NCBI RefSeq assembly: GCF_008831285.2
Contig: NC_045145.1
Coordinates: 8,802,802-8,866,801, forward strand
DNA: 64,000 nt
Direction: 5' to 3'
From: Nymphaea colorata
Taxonomy: Eukaryota > Streptophyta > Magnoliopsida > Nymphaeales > Nymphaeaceae
Shown here piece after piece: positions 33,527 to 44,674 of this stretch. Below the pieces are notes generated by a model that was not told the origin of the DNA, did not search any database, and was given only the letters and a program-made list of their open reading frames with translations. The position numbers and the translations under genes were made by a program. Each line of letters starts with the position of its first letter. Position 1 is the first letter of the stretch.

Positions 33527-34936
33527 ATCGGTAAATTTGTGAGTGTCCTTTAATAAAAAAATTGTTTACAATCTCCAGCTTCTTTTTAAAAGAAATGCTA
33601 CATACAAGTCGGGAGCCACCATTGGTTCCATGTAATCGGGTCTTCTATATTCAATTTAGGAGAGTATTTTCTTATGACTCTAAATGTTCCTTACTTTCTA
33701 AATGCATGAATGGAAAGTTTATCCTTTTGTGAACACTGGTGATGGTATCTCTCTTCCAATTGAATGTAGTGAGAGTGTCAAGCTAATTAATGCCTTGATT
33801 CTGTGATTTTACTTGCATCCCAAATTGCTGAACATGGTTGTCAAGTAATTTTCTCGCCAAACAAATTCTGCATAGGGGCTTCTCTCCCATGGAAGATAAT
33901 TCAAGAAGGCTCTAGAGGAGATGGTTTTCATTATATTGATTTATTTCTTGGATATTTCTAGACTATATAATATTATTGCATCAAGATTTAGCCACCCAAG
34001 ATTGGGGAAGATGTCTCATATACCATTTCAAAAAGGAACATGTAACTAAGATTTTGTTTTTGTTTATTGCAGCGACGGAGATGCATTGGGGCTGCCCAAA
34101 CCAGCCCAACAAAAAATTTCATGGGAAAATTTCAAAATTACATTGTGATGAATTAAAAATTATGTGGGACGCCTACATCATACCTGGTCTAGTAACTTGT
34201 GCCCCTCAGCCAAAAAAGCCTACGTAATGTTTCTAAATTCTTTTAAATGAAAAAAATTTTATACAAAAAAAATCTGGTCCTAGAACTCCAAAACAAAACA
34301 GAGTTCATAAAGGAAACATATAATAACATTGAAACTACAAGAGACCTCATTGTTTGAAATATCGAGAAAACTTTTGAGGTAGTTTGATTTTGCTATTGGA
34401 TCTTCTAAGGAGTGGTCGATGTTCTCGAGCATCTTCCAGAGTTTTGAAAATTATTTCTTTTTTCCAAACACTTTGTAAAATTGCTACAACATTCTTCATC
34501 TCCCCTGACGGCTTCTAACATTGACACAAATAGACAGGCCATCGCCATAGCCTACGGCAACGACACTGGTATTTGTAAGAAAGGCTTCATTAGAAGAAGC
34601 CAATGGCATTCGATGATGGGAAAGTCATCATGATAATATTTCTATCAACGATGGCTTAAGCCATCATCACATGGTAATTATACAACAAAAAGACAAAAAA
34701 GGTTGTTCCAATCTCAACTACTTCGACCTCCATGTCACAGCTGCAAACCCTGCTTCTAGCTGCCTCCATCACCATCATCTAGATTGAGAGAAAGAATGTT
34801 GCAACTAAAGATCTCGTTTCCACCTGCCTCCACTACAAAGATTTAAAGAGCGAAAGAGAGAGAGGAGTTCTGGCTGGAACATGAGCTTTCAAAGCTCTCT
34901 TGTTTGCAGCCACAAGGATCTTTGGAAGCTCGCTGG

Positions 34937-34990
34937 TATGTATATATATATATATATATAAAGAGAGAGAGAGAGAGATAGAGAGAGAGA
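34937..34990. repeat. (AT)n(GA)n microsatellite
   Basis: An AT run passes directly into a GA run. Confidence 0.95.
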
Positions 34991-35734
34991 CCTTATATGT
35001 CACCTACCATTGCCAATGTGCCTATCAACACCAGTGACCGCCTATCCTCGCCTGTCCCATTCGCTGCCTACTAATGCCAAAAATGACCTATAAGTCTCTT
35101 GCTGCCTTCGCTAAAAGACAAAATGACAATTTAGTGGAGTGAAACCAAAAACTAAAAGGAAGAAAGAGAATCAAAGAGAGGCTGACATCATGTCATTAAA
35201 CATAATAGAACTATTCCCCTAAATGATGTCTCGTACCAGGTACAGAGACCTATAAGAACCTGAGACATATACAACACATGGAAACCATGTCATATACATT
35301 TTATTAGTCACACTGAACCAGAAGACCAATTATTGGGAGTTGCCATACTTTCTTGTATTTGTACTAGAGCTAATCGTGTTGTCTGGGTTATGAATCTTTG
35401 CAAACATCTATATGTCGATGTCGGCCAACTTCTGGCCATAAATAGTCTGTATTTTGATTTCCTATTAATGTATTTGGTAACATTTATTTGAACCTTTGAA
35501 CATCTGACACTGATAATGCTTTTATTTAAGTTATAAAATTGAATTCATTATTTTGGTGTTCTATGTATTATCTTGTTTTAACAAGATCAATTTGTTGAAT
35601 GTGTTGATTTTGATTTAACAAGTTTGTTATGAATTTTGTAATAGGACTGGTATAACATTCTCCTGTACTATCGAACATGAATGATTTTTGTATATAGAAA
35701 AAACAAGCAAAACCAACAACTATAATGTTCTAGT

Positions 35735-35880
35735 CATCAAACAATGGACAGAACAGACAAGATAGACAAAACAGATTGTACGTGATGCAAACACTAGATA
35801 GAACAGACAAAATGCACATAACATAAATCAAACATTGAACAAAACAGACAGAACAGACAAGACAAACATCAAGGAAAACA
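35735..35880. repeat. Irregular ACAGA-type repeat
   Basis: The words GGACAGAACAGACAAGA and AACAGACAAAA recur several times without a fixed spacing. Confidence 0.7.
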
Positions 35881-36130
35881 ACCATTGAACATAAGGAACA
35901 TGGTGTTTTGCTCATAAAGCCATCAAACAATGGACAGAGAACCCTAATAATAGGACAGACAGGACACCGATGCCCTCTAAAGAAATGAGAAGAAAGGGTC
36001 CATGTAGTTGATGGATCCACCATAGCTCTGAGGCAAATCCAAGAAAGTGGCTTGTAATCCCAGCCTTGAGCTCTCAAGACTGCTGACCAAATAACTAAAT
36101 CGAAGCAAATTAAAAACACCACCTAATAAT

Positions 36131-38100
36131 GAAATGTGGCATCACCTCATAAAAACCACTAAAATGTGGCACCCATTTTGCTCAAGACATGGCGATACTC
36201 CCACCCAATGACAGTCAGTGATCAAAAGCGTCAAAGGATATTAGCCAAGATGCTCCTTGGATCTGATCATTGCTTGAAGGATGGTTCTCCTGAACATCTT
36301 AAGATGCCAAATGCATTGCAACAACATAACAAGAGACTGCCTTGTTAACATTAGGGACTAAAGATAGGACAGCTAGCCATGAACATGATGACAAACCTCT
36401 ACGGAAAATGGGATGCTTGCACTTTCTCATCTAGGAAGGCTCTTATTTTGGAGTCTCTCACTTTTTCATCTTTCTCATATGCTAGCTGGAGTTTAACTCG
36501 AAAATCACATTCTATGATCATTCAAATGTTAACCTCATATGGCCCATGTAAGTAGTTTAAGGCTTTCAAAAAACTAATCAAATGAACAAGACTTACCCAA
36601 CCATGTCCAACAATTTTCATGTAACAGTGAGCAGTATTATCTACAGGTCATCAACTAAGTCTAACTAATCATGTAGAATGCACGTTCTTGCAGCTCTGAC
36701 CAACTAATAGAATTACAACAAGAGAAACTGAATATGCCCTCAACATATAGAAGAAAAAAATGATGAGATATATCTTTCAACTTAATTCTTAGCAATCTAC
36801 AAAACCATAGCTGAGTGAAGGCATCTGCTTCCAAAGGCTTTTGAACCAGTAATTTGCCAACCAGCTCCTTCTCTATAACACTCAGCCTACAATAGCATGA
36901 GTTAAGATCAGAGATACATGAGATCATGAAGCTAACAAGATGACAATAAATAATTGGAACTTATAGTATCAGTTGTATCTTAACCGTTATTCATAAAACT
37001 TCCCACAATGTGCATAGCATCATTACGAGTCATAGATACACTATATCCTTTGAAAATATTCATTGGATCAGCAAAATCCAAGAGCCAATACAAGGATCAA
37101 ACATTTCCACACGTGATAAGAAAAACTTGTCCCATCATAACTGCCTTATGCATACCTGGAAAAATTGGTTTGAGAATGTTAGCATCACACAGGAAAGACC
37201 AGGTGCCAACACATGTTACAATATAAAATTTCACCATCAGGAAGTAAATAATAAAAATAACTTACAGTTTTTCATTCAACACCACCAAGGAAGGGCAGCT
37301 TCTTCTTGAAGACATAGAGTCAAGCCTTGTCCATGAAGCAAAAAAAATATCAGAATCATACAATCATTATAATATTAGTATAAGGATGTTTAATATGTGA
37401 AAACCCTAAACAATCTAAATTATCCACCATATTAGACCTTCAAGCTTGTTTCCCTACCAATATGGCATTCACCCAGTAATGAATTAGTCTTGAACCTGAT
37501 AAGCCACATCCCTGAACCATATAGAAAAGGACTACATCAATTTGCTACAGATTTCAATTGCATTTTTCCCTACTATACACCCTATGGCCTAAAGTTTTTT
37601 TGCATAACATAAATAGTAAAAAATCCAAAATGAAGAGAAGGACATATCTTGGAAATAAGTTATTCTTGATTCCTTGAAAATCAGCTGAAGTTTTACATCG
37701 TTGAAGAAAGGCTATGTTAACCAGAAAGATGACCCCTTTTGGTTGGAAAAACTGTTGTTAAAGATTTAGCTTTCGCAGCAAAAATTTCATGAATATAGTC
37801 TTCTTCCTTACTAAGAAGAATGGAGTTAATGTCCAATTTGCTTTGCACGTTTCTTGTATACTTGAAAAGCAGAAAACATTGGATTCCATCCTTTAACATA
37901 ATATTCCTATTCCCTCGATTAGATTCCTCCTTTCACCACCATTGGTTCACACAAAACGGTATATCTTACGATAGGAGACTAGAAAAAAATTGCTAAACTG
38001 GAATGAGGAATCTACCTATCATGGAAACGAACAATGCCAAATTGCTGGAATTGCTTCAACCATAGTTGCAACAATTGTTTGTATTTAGAAACACTTAGAG
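36131..38100. other. Stretch with unassigned exon-like pieces
   Basis: Minus-strand open stretches with codon-like composition occur at 36890-36780 (VIEKELVGKLLVQKPLEADAF), 37080-36985 and 37900-37740, some beside AG/GT dinucleotides. I do not recognise a family and they do not join into one frame. They may be decayed gene or LINE fragments. Confidence 0.3.
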
Positions 38101-38473
38101 ACACTTATTGTTCATTGCATATTGAAAGACAAGATTGAGAGAACGTGATTAAGAAAACAAACCATTTGGCCTTGAAATACTAAGATAGACAGAACAAATG
38201 CCGTCTAATTTGGCTTTTTTAAGTTCAACAAGATATAAAAATGGATCCAACTAATGATTTTTAATATATGAACCAGATTAAAATGAAACACTTATTGTTC
38301 CTAGCATATTGAAAGACAGGATTGAGAGAACAATATTAAGAAAACAAACCATCCAGACTTGAAATATTAAGATTGAGAGAACATGTGCCTTCTAAGTTGA
38401 CTTTTTTAAGTTCAACAAGATATAAAAATTGATCCAATTAATGATTTTTAATATATGAACAAGATTAAAATGC
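38100..38473. repeat. About 187-bp tandem duplication
   Basis: AAGTTCAACAAGATATAAAAA occurs at 38221 and 38408 (offset 187). Similarity extends over the whole unit, from CACTTATTGTTC to TATGAACMAGATTAAAATG, with moderate divergence. Confidence 0.88.
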
Positions 38474-38800
38474 AAACAAGCATCATTTCCTTGCTTTTTT
38501 AGAAAACATGGGCTTAATGTGCTGCATAGCCATTTTTTCATCCAATCCAAATGCTACTCCTATAAAAGAGACATATTAAGTATAATGTACAACTTATAGT
38601 AAGTTTTATCCCATAACAATGACTAGACCAAATATATTCAAATTTGTAACGTACTAGTCCATTAGGATTAGTCAAATAATCCATACCACATGAGCAATGG
38701 AACAACACATATACTTGATTGTTTTGTACAGATAAAAAATTAATTTTAAAACATAATAGTGGAGCTGTTGCATACATAGCTTTCCTTATGTACCAAAATT

Positions 38801-39097
38801 AGGCCTGGGCATGGGGCTGGCCCGGCCTGGACCAACACCCGAAAATGAAGTCCGGGCCCGGCTTGATATCTGACATTCGAGCCTAGGCCCAGTCTAGTTA
38901 AAATAAAAAATATTTTTTAATATAAAATAAAGATTTTACATATAAAATATATTTTAATAATAAAATATATATCATTATTAAGTAAAAATAATATTAAAAA
39001 AATAAATCAGGCCGAATCAGGCCCCATTTGGCCGACCTAGGCAGATTTTTTTGGGCCCGAACCTGGGCCCGATTGGTCCCATTGCCTGGGCTTCTTA
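38801..39097. mobile_element. GC-ended MITE with 9-bp target duplication
   Basis: A 297-bp element with GC-rich, mutually complementary ends (GGCCTGGGCATGGGGC and CCCATTGCCTGGGC) and an AT-rich core. It is flanked by the direct repeat ACCAAAATT (38792-38800 and 39098-39106). A 9-bp duplication fits Mutator-like insertion, while 8 bp would fit hAT. It is far too short to encode a transposase. Confidence 0.75.
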
Positions 39098-39109
39098 ACC
39101 AAAATTTGA

Positions 39110-42100
39110 CCATGAGTTGCAAATAAATAGCAAGACACTATCTCATCAAAGGATAAACTAATCTCTTAAAGCTATACCAAGGTCAAGACAAGAAACAACA
39201 AATTCTATTGTTTGATGCTGTTTCATATTATTTTCGAACCATCTCAAATAATGGTTTGCTTTTGTCTACACGAAAATGTCATTGGAAAAAAACTTCACAT
39301 CCTTCGTTTATATGCAAAATACCATTCCATGATGGATGCTGGATGCTAAACATGGGAGAATAAGGCTACTTTATTTACATGAAAAGCAATCAATCTTATC
39401 ACTAGGAATGAGTTACGGGACATTCCAAAAGCCACAATATTGATGGCAAGTTTTGCATGAAATTTTGCACTTTCATCAGTTATTTATTTAACTATTGATT
39501 CAGAATCATGCTCATGAAATTAATATAGAAAATGCACCATTGAAGATACTAATGGATGAACTATTGGTTGAAGATGAGAAGATTTCCATTTTGAAGCTCG
39601 ATGATATGAACATAAATAGTTGAAACACTTGTAGAAATGAAAAAAATTTGCCAACATTAAGCATAAAGGACATCAAGAACTATAAAACAATACCTAAGGA
39701 TGTTGGATGCTACTCCGTCTGAGCACTGTGCTCATGACAGACTGTAATTGTTGCCTAAGTTCTTCATTTTATAGTTTCATTTCTGCATTTTGTTTTAACT
39801 TTTTTGTTGAATACAACATTTTTTAGGCTTTTAATATTCCTCCTTAATAATTACAGTTTCTTGTATCACTTTTGTATGTATTTAGACAACTCTACATGAC
39901 CATGTAAAATTTCATACAAATCATCTAGTTTGACTCCTATTTCATAACTGCCTACACATCCATATCTTGACTCATGGCTTTTGCATATACATCAGTTCAA
40001 CTAATTGTATCAATTGCCCCTATAGGCAGTTGTGCAAGATGCATTTTGAACATAGACTAGCAAAACAATAGACAATAATTTCCATGCACACAAGATATAA
40101 ATAAGTAGACAATGACAAAACAAAAGCAAAACATACAATGCCATTTGCAACCTTCTTATTTATTTATTCTTTTTTTTTTATGTGTTTTTATGAAAATATC
40201 CACTCGACTGACCTTTATTCCACTATTGCTTACTGTCTTATTAAATGAATTGGTTAAAATTTTGTTAGCAGTTATTAATGGTACAACGGTACATACATAT
40301 AATACTGTATTTAGAAAAATACACCATCTTTCAATCTTGCACGTAGACCGTAAATATGGGGAAAATATTGCATACATTAACCTATGTTCTCTCATGCAGG
40401 AAGTTGAGAGATGGGACCTATCCCATCGGTACAGGATCTGTCAATTTCTGGTGGCATTACATCAATTCCGTGGTTTTGCTTTGTAAACTTGTAGGCTTTT
40501 AGCTATATGACTATTTATAAATTCAGTGTCTGATCGATTTTTGGCAACAGTGTTTAGCTATTCATTTGTTGAAATAAACAACTAATGCCCCCACCATTGA
40601 TTGATTTGTCTAATCAAAATGGAGAAATTTTTTTAGAATAAAGCTCAAGTTGTGTGTTGTTGTGCTTCCCCAACTATACATTACAAATTTTTAAGCTTAG
40701 AGTTGACATAACCACTTTAGTTTATCTTTTTCAACTATAAGAAAAGGAAATATGATTTTTGAAGAAATCAAACACTCTTTGCAAAAACTTGAGATTAAAT
40801 TTCTTGATTCTGATAAGGACAACTTCCTTGAATTTCATGCGCTATTAAAGGTTTTCATTGATCTAGAGCACATTTCAAAGGAACAAATGTCATGATTTTC
40901 ATGTGATTGCATATTGTTTTTTATGATCATTCAACATTTTCTTATTCTATTTGGGAATGATGTGGTATTTTTTCTTCTTGATTCTTTTCATTAATGCAAA
41001 CAAAACTTATGGAGAACTCTAAATAAATCTCAGGTATCAGGTCAAACTATTTGTGAGATGCTTCACTTGGACCGTTTGATGTGAGAACTGCTACTGGAAT
41101 TGTATATTCGATATCAGTGGTTAGAGCACTTGGTTTCATGTTGTATAAATAGAAATGCCCAAAGAATGGTGGATCATAATCATGAAATTTCAACAGGATA
41201 AAAAAAAAGTCGAACTAGGAATGAAAATGCCAAAAGAATGGTGGATCATAATCATGAAAGTTCAACAGGAGAAAAAAAAAAGTCGAACTAGGAATGAACC
41301 AACGGATGATAGCTGGTCTCTAAATGGCTATAAATCTTATAACTTGAACTACAAGCCGGATCATCTAGAATGCACCCATGAAATAGCACAACAAATAGCA
41401 CTTACTACTGGTATTGTGGGCACAAGGCCAAAATGGTACCGTGAGCACAGGGCCAAAATGGAGCATGTCATCATATAGGGCATAATCTTCTATTGTTTCT
41501 TCATTTGATCTACTGTAGGTACCCAAGCTGTTATTTGGTAGGCTATTCTACTCATGTTTATGTAAAGTCCACTGAGACTCAAATGTAGGTCTTGTTGTTG
41601 GGGAAATTGCTATTGTATATGCTGTTGTAATCATTTTTGTACTTTTTTGGCAGCCTTTCCTTAGATCGCTTTTGCTAAAAGAGGAAGCAAAAGGATGGGC
41701 GATTAATTTCCTCTAAATTCTAGCATTGACATCTCCAAACACAGACATGGTAACTTTTAGATGTTCACACATTTGTTGCTACTCTTACCTGTTTGGAGGG
41801 CCTTGCATAATGTATCAGCCACCAAAGTATGTTAAAAATATTTTTTGATTTAATTGTCTTTTTTTTTTTAGACTGAAGTGAACTAATATGATTAATGAAA
41901 AATATAAGTGAGGGTTGATGAAAAATATTCTTTTATTTGACTGCCTTTTTTTGGTAGAACACTAAAGTGAATTAATGTGATTAACAAACAATATAAGCGG
42001 TTAGTCTTCTTCATGCTAAGGGGACTCATGACAACTAAACATGCATATATGTGTGCATGTGTGTGTGTATAGTAAGTGAGTAGTAACTCTAACCATCTAG

Positions 42101-42229
42101 ACTCACCCAGCTCATTCATGGGGACCATTTAATCCATCATGATGGACAGCTGGGAAAAAAAAAGGAAAAAGATGTAAACTCAAATTAGAAGATGAAAATG
42201 TCCATCACTTTTTTTTCCTTGATTTTATC
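39110..42229. other. Non-genic stretch with small open frames
   Basis: No recognised gene. Exon-like fragments without a family occur on the plus strand at 40401-40485 (EVERWDLSHRYRICQFLVAL, behind a CTCATGCAG acceptor) and 41155-41478. Confidence 0.35.
41155..41478 (+). CDS. Hypothetical ORF with an in-frame 72-bp duplication
   Basis: A 107-codon open frame. Residues 1-24 (MPKEWWIIIMK..) are repeated at 25-48, because 72 bases from about 41156 are duplicated tandemly (GAATGGTGGATCATAATCATGAAA at 41164 and 41236). Each unit contains an A-run. The rest (DDSWSLNGYKSYNLNYKPDH, then HEIAQQIALTTGIVGTRP) has no feature I recognise. It may be a decayed transposon or gene piece; translation is unproven. 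Confidence 0.25.
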   Translation: MPKEWWIIIMKFQQDKKKVELGMKMPKEWWIIIMKVQQEKKKSRTRNEPTDDSWSLNGYKSYNLNYKPDHLECTHEIAQQIALTTGIVGTRPKWYREHRAKMEHVII

Positions 42230-42234
42230 TTAAC

Positions 42235-42464
42235 TGTTGACGGGTTTTGTTGTCTAGGTCCGGATCCTTACCCGATCCGGTTTGTACTACTTATATCTCT
42301 GTAAACCCTAATCTTAGTGTTAATGAAGTTTTGAAGAGAGAGAGTGTCTGGACGCTAGTGGGCACCAGACCTCCTCACCCGTGGTTTTTCTTCCCTCGCG
42401 TTGAGGGTTTTCCACGTTACATCTGTGTGCTTTCTTCTACTCTCGTGCATATTTTGTTTCTACA
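42235..42464 (+). repeat. 5' LTR of the copia element
   Basis: 230 bp, TGTTGACGGG...TTTCTACA. It begins TG and ends CA. TACTTATATCTCTGTAAACC may hold the promoter TATA region. Confidence 0.95.
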
Positions 42465-42476
42465 TGGTATCAGAGA

Positions 42477-42873
42477 CGTTGGACTTGGAGAAAACAAAAT
42501 CTGTTTTTCTAGGGTTGTGAAGTTCCAACCCTCACTGCCGCCGCTACCACCGTCGCCGTCGCTACCACCACTACTGCCGCTGCCGTCGCTGCACCGCCGT
42601 GACATTGCCTCCGCCGCTGCCCCACCGTGACCGTGACCGCTGACGCCGACTCCGCCGCCGACGGCTCTACCGACGCCGACGTCCGACCACCGACGCCACC
42701 GTCCGACGCCGTTGCCTGTTCTCAGCACGCGCTGCCAAGCGCCGCCAGCTGCTCCCGCCGCTTCCGCCGTGTCCCGCCGCTTCCACCGTTGATCCCCGAC
42801 TGCGTCATCTCCCCTCTTCTCTCGGTTATTGCTGCTCTGTGTGTTCTTTGGCAGCCACTTCTAACTGGTGATC
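42477..42873 (+). other. CCG-rich leader of the copia element
   Basis: Between primer site and gag, about 250 bases (42536-42790) consist of CCG/CCA/CCT-type triplets. It is far more GC-rich than the rest of the window and could be highly structured. It is open in some frames but is not conserved gag. Confidence 0.7.
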
Positions 42874-44659
42874 ATGGCTGACTCGTCTTCTTCTTCAGTC
42901 AATACTAATCTACCTGATGTTGTGTCTACGCGGACTGATCATGTACCGGTTCAAGTTACCACCATTCAACTTACCAAGGAGAACTATTCACGATGGTCTG
43001 CTGTGATTACTATGGGGATTGCTGGGCGAGGACGCATTGCCTATGTGAATGGGAGAAATGTTGAACCTGCTGCAGATAGTCTGGCTTGGGATACATAGTT
43101 TCTAGAAGACAACCAGGTGAAAACTTGGATTGTTAATTCAGTGTCCCCGGATATCCAACCCTTCATTCTTCGTAAGAAGACTGCAAGGGATATGTGGATT
43201 ATTTTGGAGCAGATGTATGGTCAAAAGAGAAGGAAAGTTCATGTGTATCAACTTATGAAGGATGTGTATTCCCTGCGACAAGGTGCTCTCTCGGTTGCAG
43301 ACTTTTATGCAGCATTAAAATCTAAGTGGGGAGGACCTTGACTATCATTCTGATATTACATGGAGGTGTCCTCACGACCAGATGCAGTATATGAATGATA
43401 AATGGGAGAACAGGGTATTCCTTTTCTTATCCGGGCTGAATGACGACTTTGAAAATATAAGGAGTCAGATTCTTAACTCTGACGAATCATTTAGTATTGA
43501 AGATGTCTATTCCCGAGTTGAAGCTAAAGAACAGAGAAGGCTGATTTCTAGTGGACGAAAGGGGGAAGAACAGTTTGCCTATGTTAGCCGTGCCCCTGTG
43601 GGAACTCCTCGTTCTTCCCGAAAATGTACACATTGCAAAAAACTTGGTCATACTAGGGATTTTTGTTGGGACCTATATCCAGAGAAGAAGGATAGTAGGG
43701 GGAGGTCTTCTAGTAGGAAGAAGCCTGTATCGTCTGCAACAAGTTTGAGTGATGGGAAAGGTTCTATTTCTGCAGAACAGATTCGTGCGCTACGAGCATA
43801 TTTGAGCAAGATTGATGTTGGTGAGGCAGATACACCAGCTGAGGTGAAGATCAATCAGGCATTGGCTGTTTCAGGGGCAGAAGGTACTTCTTCTACAGGT
43901 GAATGGATTGTTGACAGCGGTGCCACTCATCACATGACTGGCAACCCCAAGTTGTTCCATGACTACAAGCTATCCTCGAGAAAGGAACGTGTGTCCCTTG
44001 CCGATGGTTCCTTTACTTCTGTGGCAGGGAAAGGGAGTCTTTCCTTGTTAAATAATTTTTTAGTTCACGATGCCTTACATGTTCCCCATCTTACCTTAAA
44101 TTTGTTATCTGTTAGTAAGTTTACCAATGAACTGAAGTGTGAACTTATATTTTCTAAAAAACGTTGTGGTTTGCAGGACTTGGTGACAGGGAAGAGGATT
44201 GGGATTGGTTTGGTGTCTGATAGGCTGTATCGGCTTCCTATACACGTTGTCACAGCTCTTATGTCAGCAATCAGCAGGACAGAGAAAACGGAAGAAGAGT
44301 GTCGTCAGTTATTTTTGTTTTGGCATGAACGCCTTGGTCATCTCCCATTTGGGATTTTGAAACATTTTTTCCCTGAACTATGTTCTAGTTTAAACATTTC
44401 CATGTTATCATGTGATGTGTGTCAGTTTGCGAAGCATGTTAGAGCTTCTTATCCATTTTCAAATAGTCGTTCTAATAAAGCTGTCTCCTTGGTTCATTCT
44501 GATGTGTGGGGGCCTTCGGGCATTCATTCTCGTGGTGGTTTTCAATACTTTATAACTTTTATAGATGATTATTCAAGGTGTACCTTTGTGTATTTGTTGA
44601 AAGATCGTAGTGAGGTGCCTCACATTATTGAAACTTTCATCCTCCTAGTGGAAAACTAG
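42874..44659 (+). pseudogene. Copia gag-protease-integrase (part 1), interrupted
   Basis: Gag starts at ATG 42874 with IQLTKENYSRWSAVITM, the usual copia gag opening. It meets TAG at 43096, continues as QVKTWIVNSVSPDIQPF to a G-run frameshift at about 43329, and resumes at 43382. The CCHC knuckle CTHCKKLGHTRDFC starts at 43625, and the protease site DSGAT at 43913. The integrase HHCC domain includes HERLGHL and CDVCQFAKH, and the catalytic core begins with HSDVWGP. A TAG at 44657 cuts the core where relatives usually have a Gln codon. The three lesions mean no full Gag-Pol can be made. Confidence 0.92.
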
Positions 44660-44674
44660 TATGGAAATTCTGTC

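Larger units (their letters stand above)
33530..36130. other. Non-genic stretch
   Basis: No gene recognised. It contains an (AT)n(GA)n microsatellite at 34937-34990 and, at 35735-35880, a stretch built of irregular ACAGAACAGACAA words. The minus-strand open frame at 35730-36122 runs through that stretch and is Cys/Val-rich for that reason. Confidence 0.45.

Noticed and set aside
35730-36122. 130-codon minus-strand frame rich in Cys, Leu and Val
   Set aside because: Runs through the ACAGAACAGACAA repeat; the apparent hydrophobic pattern is a translation of that repeat.
36661-36927. Minus-strand frame compared with LINE ORF1 (DUF4283)
   Set aside because: Resemblance limited to a short Val-Gly-Lys-Leu pattern; too weak to call.
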